Shown here one piece after another: positions 29,401 through 38,104 of a stretch of 38,104 nucleotides of DNA. Within the stretch, counting starts at the first letter, position 1. Every line of letters starts with the position of its first letter. Source of the stretch: an uncultured Pseudomonadota bacterium (GTDB lineage: Bacteria > Pseudomonadota > Alphaproteobacteria > Rs-D84); NCBI GenBank assembly GCA_947303585.1, contig CAMYYT010000011.1, positions 1 through 38,104 on the forward strand, read 5' to 3'. A program made the translations under genes and the position numbers. Under the pieces are notes generated by a model, which was not told where the DNA came from, made no database searches, and saw only the letters and a program-made list of their open reading frames with translations.

Positions 29401-29890
29401 CATCATTTTGATTGTTTAATACCGCCATACCAATTGGTCCAGTATGCGCACCAGACAAACAAATTAAATCACTTTTATACTTATTCAATTCTTCCAATGT
29501 AATATACGGCCCCAAATGATGGTTTTCTTGGCGCATATACATCACACGGCTTAATTCACAAAGATTCAAATAACCTTCGTGATGCTTTGCCAACAAAACA
29601 ATTTTAGACAACGATGATTGTCGTAATATCTTCGGGTCTGCATTATGATGATTCAAAGATATCTCTACACCGATAATAGGCTGTTTTTTATTGGACGGCA
29701 TTACATCGGAAAATTCTGCACATCCAGACATCATATTTGTATCTGTTAATGCACAAGCAAACATATTATTGTCAGCACACAGTTCAGGAATTCCCTTTAA
29801 TATGCCCAGCTTTTTATTGCTGGCAACAGACAAAGTGCTGGCCCCGACAGATATTTTTGAATGAACACGAAGATGCACAAAATCCGCCAT
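26456..29890 (-). CDS. dnaE: DNA polymerase III subunit alpha
   Basis: [13 protein letters not shown] (PHP), [72 protein letters not shown]. Confidence 0.97.
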   Translation of the reverse strand: [1144 protein letters not shown]

Positions 29891-29923
29891 AATAAAACAA
29901 TCCTTCCTTTGCCCTAGAATGCG

Positions 29924-32554
29924 TTAATTCAATTTGCCATGGCAATGTTTATATTTTAATCCAGAACCGCATGGACACAACGCATTACGACTTATATTCA
30001 TATTAGCCATATTGCCTTCTGACGCAGTTTGATTTAATGCAGAATCATGTTGAGCCTGCTGTTGCGCGGTTTTATCAACATCAGCACGAGTTAATTCCAT
30101 ACGACAAATATACGCAACGGACATTGTTTTGAAATTTTGAATTGTATTTTTGAACAATTCCAATGCTTCGTTTTTGTACTCATACAAAGGATTCTTTTGA
30201 GCATACCCACGCAAACCAATTGCGCCTTGTAAATAATCCATTTGTTGTAAGTGTCGTTTCCACACAGCATCCAAAGCACCAAGCATCATCTGTTTTTGTG
30301 CCATTTGCATTAATTCGTTTCCGTATTTTTCTTTTTGTTGTTTATAACGACGCATACCCAAATTAAACAATGTTTCATACGCAGCGCGTTCAGATATAGT
30401 TTCATCTGTTTTCCATTTATCTATATCTGTGATATCTAATGCAAATATGCGCATCATATCATCGTGCAAGCCTTTGGTATTCCAATCATCAGGGTGCGCC
30501 TTTTCTGGAATATTTTTTTCACAAATCAATTCAACTACATCGCCAATCAATTCAGTTGCCAAAGGTTCTAAATCTTCGGAACTCATTAAATCATTACGTT
30601 GTTTGTAAATAACAGTTCTTTGATCGTTCATAACATTGTCGTATTTCAACAATTCTTTACGCGCTTCAAAGTTTCTGGCTTCTACACGTTTTTGCGCTTT
30701 TTCTAAAGCCTTGGTTATCCAAGGATGAGTAATTGCTTCGCCAGGTTTTAACCCTAATGTAGTTAACATGCTTTCCAGTCTAGCAGCACCAAAAATACGC
30801 ATTAAATCATCGTCTAACCCCAAGAAAAATTTAGAATCTCCGGGGTCTCCTTGACGACCAGAACGACCGCGCAATTGATTATCAATACGACGTGATTCAT
30901 GACGTTCTGTCCCAATCACATAAAGCCCGCCGGCTTCCAATACAATCTTTTTATTTGCTTCTATTGTATCTATGATTTCTTTTTTCTTCTTTTCAAAATC
31001 AGGTGCGCTTTCATCTAATTCAGCAATTAAATCTTCCGCGTTACCACCCAGTTTAATATCTGTTCCGCGACCTGCCATATTAGTAGCGATTGTAACTGCG
31101 CCAGGCGCACCAGCCTGAGACACAATTTTCGCTTCGGATTCATGATGTTTTGCATTCAAAACTGCTGGTTTGATACCTAATTTTTCTTGAACTATCTTAG
31201 CCAGTTCTTCAGACTTTTCAATAGAAACAGTTCCTACTAGCACGGGCTGTTTGCGTTCAACACATTCTGAAATCTGTTTTATAATCGCTTCGTATTTTTC
31301 TTTTTTGTTACGATATATTTCATCGTGATGATCTATGCGCGCCACAGGTTTATTAGTTGGAATAGATACTACGCGTAATTTATAAATTTCTTCAAATTCA
31401 GCTGCTTCTGTCATAGCCGTCCCTGTCATACCAGAAAGAACAGGGTACATTCTGAACAAATTTTGATAAGAAATACTTGATACTGTTTGATTTTCTGGTT
31501 GAACTTCTACATGTTCTTTTGCTTCAATCGCTTGATGCAATCCTTTGCCAAAGCGACGACCACTCATTACACGACCAGTAAATTCATCAACGATTAAAAC
31601 TTCACCATTGCGTACAACATAATTTACATTTTTTTCATATAAATGATGTGCCAACAAAGACTGTTGAAGATGCATAACCACCAACGCATTTTCAGCAGCA
31701 TATAAATTATCTCCTATTAAAATATCGGCTTGTTTCAAAAGATTAGTGGCGTGGTCTATACCGGTTTCTGTCAAAGTCACATGTCTGTCTTTTTCATCTT
31801 TTTTATAATCTTCAGGAACTAATTGAACAACCACCGCATCAACTTTGTTATACAATTCACTTGTGTCTTCTGACGGTCCAGATATAATCAAAGGAGTTCT
31901 TGCTTCATCAATTAAAATACTGTCTACTTCGTCAACAATAGCAAAAAAGAACGGGCGTAAAACCTGCTGTTCTTTTGTGAATTTCATGTTGTCGCGTAAA
32001 TAATCAAAACCTAATTCAGAATTAGTTACATAAGTAATATCACAATTGTATGCATTACGTCTTTCTTCATCGGACATGTCGTGTTGAATAATACCTACGC
32101 TCATTCCTAAAAACCTGTAAACTTGTCCCATCCATCCAGCATCACGCGAAGCCAAATAATCATTAACAGTAATCAAATGCGCACCTTTGCCATGCAAAGC
32201 TTTCAAATAAAGAGCAAGTGTAGCTACTAATGTTTTTCCTTCACCAGTTTTCATTTCAGAAATCTGACCATTATTCAAAACCATACCACCAATCAATTGC
32301 GTATCAAAATGACGTAATCCGATAGAGCGTTTAGAAGCTTCACGCACAGCCGCAAAAACATCTGGTAAAATCTCTTTTTCTTTTTCGCCGTTTTTCAATC
32401 TTTCGCGAAAAACATTAGTTAAATTATGAATTTCATCATCGCTCATCGCTGCGTATTTTGGTTCCAAATCATTTATCACAGCAACTGTTTTTTCATAACT
32501 TTTTACAATTCTATCATTTGCAGAGCCTAGCAACATTTTTAATATATTTTTCAT
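29924..32554 (-). CDS. secA: protein translocase subunit SecA
   Basis: QLIGGMVLNNGQISEMKTGEGKTLVATLALYLKAL, TNMAGRGTDIKLGG, C-terminal zinc motif RNALCPCGSGLKYKHCHG. Start set at MKNILKMLLGS. Confidence 0.97.
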   Translation of the reverse strand: MKNILKMLLGSANDRIVKSYEKTVAVINDLEPKYAAMSDDEIHNLTNVFRERLKNGEKEKEILPDVFAAVREASKRSIGLRHFDTQLIGGMVLNNGQISEMKTGEGKTLVATLALYLKALHGKGAHLITVNDYLASRDAGWMGQVYRFLGMSVGIIQHDMSDEERRNAYNCDITYVTNSELGFDYLRDNMKFTKEQQVLRPFFFAIVDEVDSILIDEARTPLIISGPSEDTSELYNKVDAVVVQLVPEDYKKDEKDRHVTLTETGIDHATNLLKQADILIGDNLYAAENALVVMHLQQSLLAHHLYEKNVNYVVRNGEVLIVDEFTGRVMSGRRFGKGLHQAIEAKEHVEVQPENQTVSSISYQNLFRMYPVLSGMTGTAMTEAAEFEEIYKLRVVSIPTNKPVARIDHHDEIYRNKKEKYEAIIKQISECVERKQPVLVGTVSIEKSEELAKIVQEKLGIKPAVLNAKHHESEAKIVSQAGAPGAVTIATNMAGRGTDIKLGGNAEDLIAELDESAPDFEKKKKEIIDTIEANKKIVLEAGGLYVIGTERHESRRIDNQLRGRSGRQGDPGDSKFFLGLDDDLMRIFGAARLESMLTTLGLKPGEAITHPWITKALEKAQKRVEARNFEARKELLKYDNVMNDQRTVIYKQRNDLMSSEDLEPLATELIGDVVELICEKNIPEKAHPDDWNTKGLHDDMMRIFALDITDIDKWKTDETISERAAYETLFNLGMRRYKQQKEKYGNELMQMAQKQMMLGALDAVWKRHLQQMDYLQGAIGLRGYAQKNPLYEYKNEALELFKNTIQNFKTMSVAYICRMELTRADVDKTAQQQAQHDSALNQTASEGNMANMNISRNALCPCGSGLKYKHCHGKLN

Positions 32555-32722
32555 TTCTTTTTTCCTTACCGTTCTTTCAAGACTTCTAACAAGCCCAAAA
32601 ACACTTAAATCTTTACTTTTTATAGCAATTTTAAGCGTCTGGGTCAAGATACTTTATCTATATAATCAATATTTTTAAGAAAACAAGCTATTCAGGAAAA
32701 AATCTTGGTTTTTTAAGTAATT

Positions 32723-35700
32723 TTACCAAGTCAACACAGATTTATCATAAGCGTTATAAACCTTGTTGCCGCGCTGTATATGGAATTTCTTGTTTGACCC
32801 TTGGTGTATCACCAAATCTTCTTGTTCTTTTATCAAGAGATAATGCACACCACTGTCCAATGCCACACTCACAGCAGCGCTATTACCTTTATCAGCATAC
32901 AAACAGATCTTTTCATCATCAATATGCCACCATTTACCAGATTCACACACGAATTCCCAACGCGCATAGAACACCTTGTCGCCGACATCAGTTGTGCTAA
33001 CCGCCGTTTGACCACAACCAGAATATTCATCCGTTTCTGCATTATAACCCGTACACCATTCTACAAAACGATAACTATCATGAGTTACATTTGGGGTTGT
33101 CGGCAAGTTTGCCCCAACACCATATCTGTATTTTGACGGCTGCAAATCATCTATTGGTGTCGTTTTATCCATATAAGTAATCGTATATTCGTCCGGAACA
33201 CAAGCTTGTACAAGATTGAACAAACCAGAACGGAAATCAATATTATCACGCGTCAAGACTGCACAATAATTAGTACAATTGTCTACACACGCATCATATG
33301 ATGAATAATTGGCATTGAAAATCCAAGTATCAGAAACCAATTCAGTTGAATTATACTTTGTAGGTTTGCACCAACACGCACGACCGGTTCTGTTTTCATT
33401 TACAGTTGAAATATTGCCCGTATTCCTACCTTCAGTACTTGTACAAATAGATGTCCCGTGTAACGTACCATGGCTAAAGTACGCTTCCCAGCCACCAAGT
33501 TCAAAGGTATTTGCAACACGATTAGTGCCAATTTCGCCATTCAACTTTTTAAAAGCGAAGTCTGTTTCAGGACGAACACTTATATCAGCTTGGCCTAATG
33601 GATTTTCTTGTTTTTTATACCCATCTGGACATTTGATGCTCCACATTGCGGTACAAATCACATTTTCCGTTGGCATAGTGATTTGATTATCGGAAATGGT
33701 TATATCATTTTGCGTCTCGGTCTTACAGTTCCAAGTTTCAAATTCATAACCGGTATTCGCAACAATATTGGCTTCTGAATCAGAAAGCAGGGTATAAGTG
33801 TTGCCATATTCTACTTCTTCACTGGTCTCACCAATTCCATGTTCGCCAGGTTTATAAGTCACAGTAAACTTTTTCTTTTCACAAACATTATCATTATTCA
33901 TCACATAGTTTTCAGCACAATCCCATGCAGCGTAGAAAACCTTGTCTCCTGTTTCATCGCCAGCATTCCAACCTGAAACAACACGATTATCAGCTTCGTC
34001 TTTCCATTCTTTGAACACATGGCCTTCTTTCAAGAATTCTTGTGGTAAACCTGTCGGCAAAGTTACGTTATCTGTAATAGTATATTCTGTTGGGTTAAGG
34101 TCATCATGAACCTTAGGCACACCATCAACCTTGTAAGTTATGGTATACGAAGCATCTTCATAAGCTGGCAAACAAGTTACACTATAAGGCACCACATTAT
34201 CGTTGTCTTGCACAGAATAACTTTCGTTGTCAGATGCAGTATAAGAACAGTTCCAACCAGCAAAGTTTTTACCGAATTCACTACATTCATAATTTTCATC
34301 TGTAATATCATATGTTTGTGTTATATTGAATGTATCCTGATGAACTGCATTTGCAGGATATACACAATAATAATCTACATTATATTCTATTGGTGTCCAA
34401 ATTGCGTTACATTGTGTGTCATTATTAACCGGGTAATGTTCACCAGCAACACCGTTCAGATTATCACAGTCCCAACCACCAAAAGTATAATATTCTTTTG
34501 TTCCACACTCATCATTACCATCTTTAAGAGCCCAAGGTTTATTATATTCAACATCATTAGGCTCAACATCTATATCATTATCACAATCATATCTGATTTT
34601 CCAATTATTAGGCACATATTCACAGTGTTCGGCAAAAATCACTTCGTCAGTAAGATTTGCAAGTTCTGCTGAATAATAGACCCGACCATCAAGATTTGAA
34701 AGCGTATAACCAGATTGGGCTGACGGACACTCTTTGAAACAATCTTTGGTTATATCTGTTATTCTTTGTTTTTCACCATTATTCCATCCTTCTGGACAAG
34801 TTAACAGATCAACCTTTACATACAGCACCTTGTCACCAGAATAAGTGCTTGGTATAGTATGTATGTCATTAGTTAATTCACCTGTTGCAGCGTTCCTAGC
34901 TGTATACCATCCCCAATCATTACCATCAATTACCTTAAAGCCTGTTCCTGTAAGTGCCGTATTAGTTTGTAATTTTGTTGGTAAATCAACAGACCCTGCT
35001 GTATAACCAGTTGGCGCCAAATCACCTATCGTCACAGGATTGCTATTCCCGAACACATACATATAGGTTATACTATATGGATTTTCTGTATATTGACAGT
35101 TGTCTGCATCTACATCATTTGGCCAGTACACCCGTCCATCGCCATTCAATGTCGCACCTGGCATTTGTGGACAACGTTTATAACACTGTTCTTCTTTTGA
35201 AATAACAGGTTGACCGTCAGAATTATATCCGTCAGGGCAGGTCAAAGCTTTTACTTTTACATACAGCACCTTGTCGCCAGAATAAGTGTTTGGTATAGTA
35301 TGTATGTCATTAGTTAATTCACCTGTTACAGCGTTCCTAGCTGTATACCATCCCCAATCATTACCATCAACAACTTCATATCCAAAAGCATTAACTACGC
35401 TATCGACATCATCTTTTGTTGGCAAATTCACCGCAACACCATAAGAATAAGTAGTTGGTGTCAATCCAGACAAACCATTCTCTGGTTTTGGTTCTTCTGT
35501 ATCAAACACATATTTATAAGTTATTCTGTAGTCATTTTGTTCCCAAAGCGCATCGCATCTAACGGTTACATTGTTTTCATCAATCTTATCAACGATAGTT
35601 TCAACAACGGTCCAAACATCGTTATCACCCTGGGTTGCGGCATAAGTTGTATTTCCTGATATCCCTGTTGCAATATCATAAGAGCAAGACCATCCAGCAA

Positions 35701-37855
35701 AATGATTTCCATTCTTTGTGCAAGTATTTGGCGTTGAAGCAATCGTGATATCTTGATTAAACTCTAATTGTTGGTTTGCTGGTGCTGTCCCGCTTCCAGA
35801 ACCACAAGTATACACTAAATTGCCTGTGTACGCTCTCCAATTTGCCTTTAATTCCGTAGAATCGCAACGAGTAACAGAACGAAGCACGCCAAGCATTTCA
35901 TCGTTTTCAGACCACCCAATAAATTGATAACCTTCCAAGAGTGGGGTGTCAATATTTGCCCGCACACATTTCCATTGTGCATACCAAGTATCGTCTTCTT
36001 CAAGAGCCGCTGCCGCCACCGTTCCTTCGTTTGTAATAAAACCTTCTTCGTCTATAAGTGGTTCATCCACACCTTCTTCTATCGTTTCGTTTTGATAGAA
36101 TCCGTCAAAGCTAAGATTTTCACTAACATCATCTGGCATATTTTGAACATCTGTCGAACCTGTTGGCAAATTAGCATTAAATGTTATGTTCACTAATTTA
36201 CCAGTTGGCAAAGTTGTCAAAGAATGATCTATTTCGCTCATCAAATTAGTCTGTGAAGATTCAAGATATGCACCAACACCAAATTTGGTAAACAGTTCTG
36301 TTGGACTGCCATCTATTACACCACCTTTGGTTGCATTTTTATCCAAAGTAATCTTTGTTTCTTTGCAAACCGCAGTACAAGTCAAATCGCTTGTGTATAA
36401 ATATGGTGATATTGTCCCCATAGCTTCATAAGTATCCACGTTTCCGTTTCTGTCACGACAGGACCATTCTTTGAATTCTGTGTTTTCCGGGCAAAAACAT
36501 ATCTTGTCAGTTGGGAAAAACTGATAATTTTGACCATACGAAGCAAGAGTAAACCGCAACGCCTCATCTAAATAAGGGTCTGCTGGTCCACCAACATCAG
36601 GATTACCTTCGCCACAATCAAAATTCACATAATATGCTTCTGGATAACAACCATCTTCCCCAGCAAACAAATCTTCTGTTCTGCCACGCATTACAGCGTC
36701 TGCACATCTGCTAGCACAGGAAGTATCACATCTTGAATTAGCAGGCAAAATTACTTCCACAGGGCTGGTCATTGGCACATATTGTGGCTGTCTTTGTAAC
36801 GGCGCGATATACGCATTTACATGACAGAAACAAGAATCTGTCCGTCCTGTCGTGCTTATCACATTATTTCTGCATTCTGCAACACCACGAACAGAAGAAC
36901 CATTATCATATCCAACCACCCATTCACCGTTATTCATAACCGGTGTCACATGAGTGTCCCATGCATTACTATGGTTTGGTGTACCGTTAAGTTCTTGTGT
37001 ATACCAAGTAGTTGGTGTTGCTGTAATATTATTCAACGGATTAGCAACGAATTCTTCATTTTCATCGCAATCTGCTGGGCCCCACTGTGCGTACAAAACT
37101 ATATCTTCGCGCATTCGTTTCGGATTAATTGTGATATCATAATTTGGGTGCTGACAAGTACTTGTCCCGTTACACCAACCTTTGAACACATAGCCCGAAC
37201 GAACCGGCCAATCAATTGTAAATTCATCATCACTAGCGTTATAACCAGCAGGGTGTTTGCGTTCTGTTAATCCTTGCCAATCACTAATATCATGTTCAAC
37301 ACCAGTATCATCAACATATTTATAATAAATCTTGTAATTACCTTTTACACATTCGGTATTGTCATCATTCCAATCATACCCGACTGCACATTCCCATTGA
37401 GCCGTACAAGTTAAATCTGTTATAAAATTATATTTGTCTATGTTATTATTGCTATTATCTGCATCTATAATAAGATTGCGCACAGTATTATCTTGATAAG
37501 TCCCACTGCAATTCCAACCATCAAATTCATAGCCAGAATCCGCGTAAATCTCAGCATCATCTTGAGACCAAACATCATAAGACTTATCAAAAGTTGCACC
37601 TTTGACATCAGTTTGACTTACCACGCCATCTGCCGCATGGTCACCAGGGTTGTATATCACATTATATTCATTTGGCTTCCAATTCGCACGCAAACGAACA
37701 GTTCTAAAAGACGGGTCAGACGGGGTTGTCAAAACATTGTATGTACAATCGGCTGATTGTGCATCCGCAGCAATATTGATTACTGGCTCCACAGCAAACA
37801 CATTTGCTGTGAATCCAACAACCAATATTAAAAATGCCATCAGCCGTTTGTACAT
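32723..37855 (-). CDS. giant exported InlB B-repeat (Listeria-Bacteroides repeat)-like surface protein, 1710 aa
   Basis: Signal peptide MYKRLMAFLILVVGFTANVFA; repeated units of the type NYxITYxxxG...LPT....GYxFxGWxC....I....VCTAxW; many Cys. Confidence 0.85.
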   Translation of the reverse strand: MYKRLMAFLILVVGFTANVFAVEPVINIAADAQSADCTYNVLTTPSDPSFRTVRLRANWKPNEYNVIYNPGDHAADGVVSQTDVKGATFDKSYDVWSQDDAEIYADSGYEFDGWNCSGTYQDNTVRNLIIDADNSNNNIDKYNFITDLTCTAQWECAVGYDWNDDNTECVKGNYKIYYKYVDDTGVEHDISDWQGLTERKHPAGYNASDDEFTIDWPVRSGYVFKGWCNGTSTCQHPNYDITINPKRMREDIVLYAQWGPADCDENEEFVANPLNNITATPTTWYTQELNGTPNHSNAWDTHVTPVMNNGEWVVGYDNGSSVRGVAECRNNVISTTGRTDSCFCHVNAYIAPLQRQPQYVPMTSPVEVILPANSRCDTSCASRCADAVMRGRTEDLFAGEDGCYPEAYYVNFDCGEGNPDVGGPADPYLDEALRFTLASYGQNYQFFPTDKICFCPENTEFKEWSCRDRNGNVDTYEAMGTISPYLYTSDLTCTAVCKETKITLDKNATKGGVIDGSPTELFTKFGVGAYLESSQTNLMSEIDHSLTTLPTGKLVNITFNANLPTGSTDVQNMPDDVSENLSFDGFYQNETIEEGVDEPLIDEEGFITNEGTVAAAALEEDDTWYAQWKCVRANIDTPLLEGYQFIGWSENDEMLGVLRSVTRCDSTELKANWRAYTGNLVYTCGSGSGTAPANQQLEFNQDITIASTPNTCTKNGNHFAGWSCSYDIATGISGNTTYAATQGDNDVWTVVETIVDKIDENNVTVRCDALWEQNDYRITYKYVFDTEEPKPENGLSGLTPTTYSYGVAVNLPTKDDVDSVVNAFGYEVVDGNDWGWYTARNAVTGELTNDIHTIPNTYSGDKVLYVKVKALTCPDGYNSDGQPVISKEEQCYKRCPQMPGATLNGDGRVYWPNDVDADNCQYTENPYSITYMYVFGNSNPVTIGDLAPTGYTAGSVDLPTKLQTNTALTGTGFKVIDGNDWGWYTARNAATGELTNDIHTIPSTYSGDKVLYVKVDLLTCPEGWNNGEKQRITDITKDCFKECPSAQSGYTLSNLDGRVYYSAELANLTDEVIFAEHCEYVPNNWKIRYDCDNDIDVEPNDVEYNKPWALKDGNDECGTKEYYTFGGWDCDNLNGVAGEHYPVNNDTQCNAIWTPIEYNVDYYCVYPANAVHQDTFNITQTYDITDENYECSEFGKNFAGWNCSYTASDNESYSVQDNDNVVPYSVTCLPAYEDASYTITYKVDGVPKVHDDLNPTEYTITDNVTLPTGLPQEFLKEGHVFKEWKDEADNRVVSGWNAGDETGDKVFYAAWDCAENYVMNNDNVCEKKKFTVTYKPGEHGIGETSEEVEYGNTYTLLSDSEANIVANTGYEFETWNCKTETQNDITISDNQITMPTENVICTAMWSIKCPDGYKKQENPLGQADISVRPETDFAFKKLNGEIGTNRVANTFELGGWEAYFSHGTLHGTSICTSTEGRNTGNISTVNENRTGRACWCKPTKYNSTELVSDTWIFNANYSSYDACVDNCTNYCAVLTRDNIDFRSGLFNLVQACVPDEYTITYMDKTTPIDDLQPSKYRYGVGANLPTTPNVTHDSYRFVEWCTGYNAETDEYSGCGQTAVSTTDVGDKVFYARWEFVCESGKWWHIDDEKICLYADKGNSAAVSVALDSGVHYLLIKEQEDLVIHQGSNKKFHIQRGNKVYNAYDKSVLTW
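34812..34929. repeat. copy 1 of near-identical intragenic repeat (118 bp)
   Basis: 4 differences from 35253..35370 by direct comparison. Confidence 0.9.
35253..35370. repeat. copy 2 of near-identical intragenic repeat (118 bp)
   Basis: Offset of 441 bp (147 codons) from copy 1. Encodes VKV..YLVKDGSYTNPI-region segment, i.e. protein NDWGWYTARNA(V/A)TGELTNDIHTIP(N/S)TYSGDKVLYVKV. Confidence 0.9.
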
Positions 37856-37896
37856 AATTTTTTATTTTACCTTTGGTTAATACCTCTTTGATTTGA

Positions 37897-38104
37897 TTAT
37901 TCAGTCCAATCTGTAACAGTCCAACCAGTAAATGTATAACCAGTCTTGGTTGGTTCGGTAAGTGGACTGATATTGTTGGCAACACCAAAGTTACAAGATT
38001 GTGGATTATTATATGACTGAGTATTTGCATCATCCAAATACCATTCAAGGTTGATTGGGTTGCTACGCCATTGTGCAGTACATGTCACACTACCAGCAAC
38101 TGAA
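37897..38104 (-). CDS. C-terminal end of a second InlB-repeat-like protein (5' end beyond the window)
   Basis: Open frame from the right edge: ...SVTCTAQWRSNPINLEWYLDD...PTKTGYTFTGWTVTDWTE-stop. Confidence 0.7.
   Translation of the reverse strand, partial: SVAGSVTCTAQWRSNPINLEWYLDDANTQSYNNPQSCNFGVANNISPLTEPTKTGYTFTGWTVTDWTE

Noticed and set aside
34106-34672. Plus-strand 188-aa ORF inside the InlB-like gene
   Set aside because: Shadow of the repeat-containing gene; Ile/Cys-rich out-of-frame translation.
34812-35370. Possible CRISPR-like repeats
   Set aside because: Only two copies, in frame within a coding gene and far longer than CRISPR repeats. No array found elsewhere in the window.

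Overview
38.1 kb window of AT-rich chromosome, probably from an alphaproteobacterium. This placement is an inference from AddA-type nuclease-helicase, DUF2155, the rpsP-rimM-trmD-rplS block and the XRE regulator style. Most of the window is housekeeping. In order it carries: the end of addA (partial, apparently frameshifted), two small tandem membrane proteins, recN, xseA, tsaD, a DUF1460 lipoprotein, a DUF2155 protein, rplS, trmD, rimM, rpsP, tRNA-Gly(CCC), a LysM protein, a phosphofructokinase, dnaK, rplY, rsmD, tadA, gpmI, an XRE regulator, rsmH, dnaE, secA, and two tandem InlB/Listeria-Bacteroides-repeat surface proteins (one cut by the right edge). The least ordinary parts are: (1) a run of complementary segments between the HNH gene and rpsP that reads as a structured leader or small RNA with an intrinsic terminator and a possible antiterminator pairing; (2) three small, divergent, paralogous 4-Cys proteins inserted between rimM and trmD inside the conserved ribosomal operon; (3) an orphan HNH nuclease with a basic, Cys-rich tail; (4) a cluster of uncharacterised exported, Cys-containing and membrane proteins; (5) the very large InlB-like protein with a recent internal duplication. 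No CRISPR array, IS element or prophage was recognised. All calls come from reading the sequence and the ORF translations; no searches were run.
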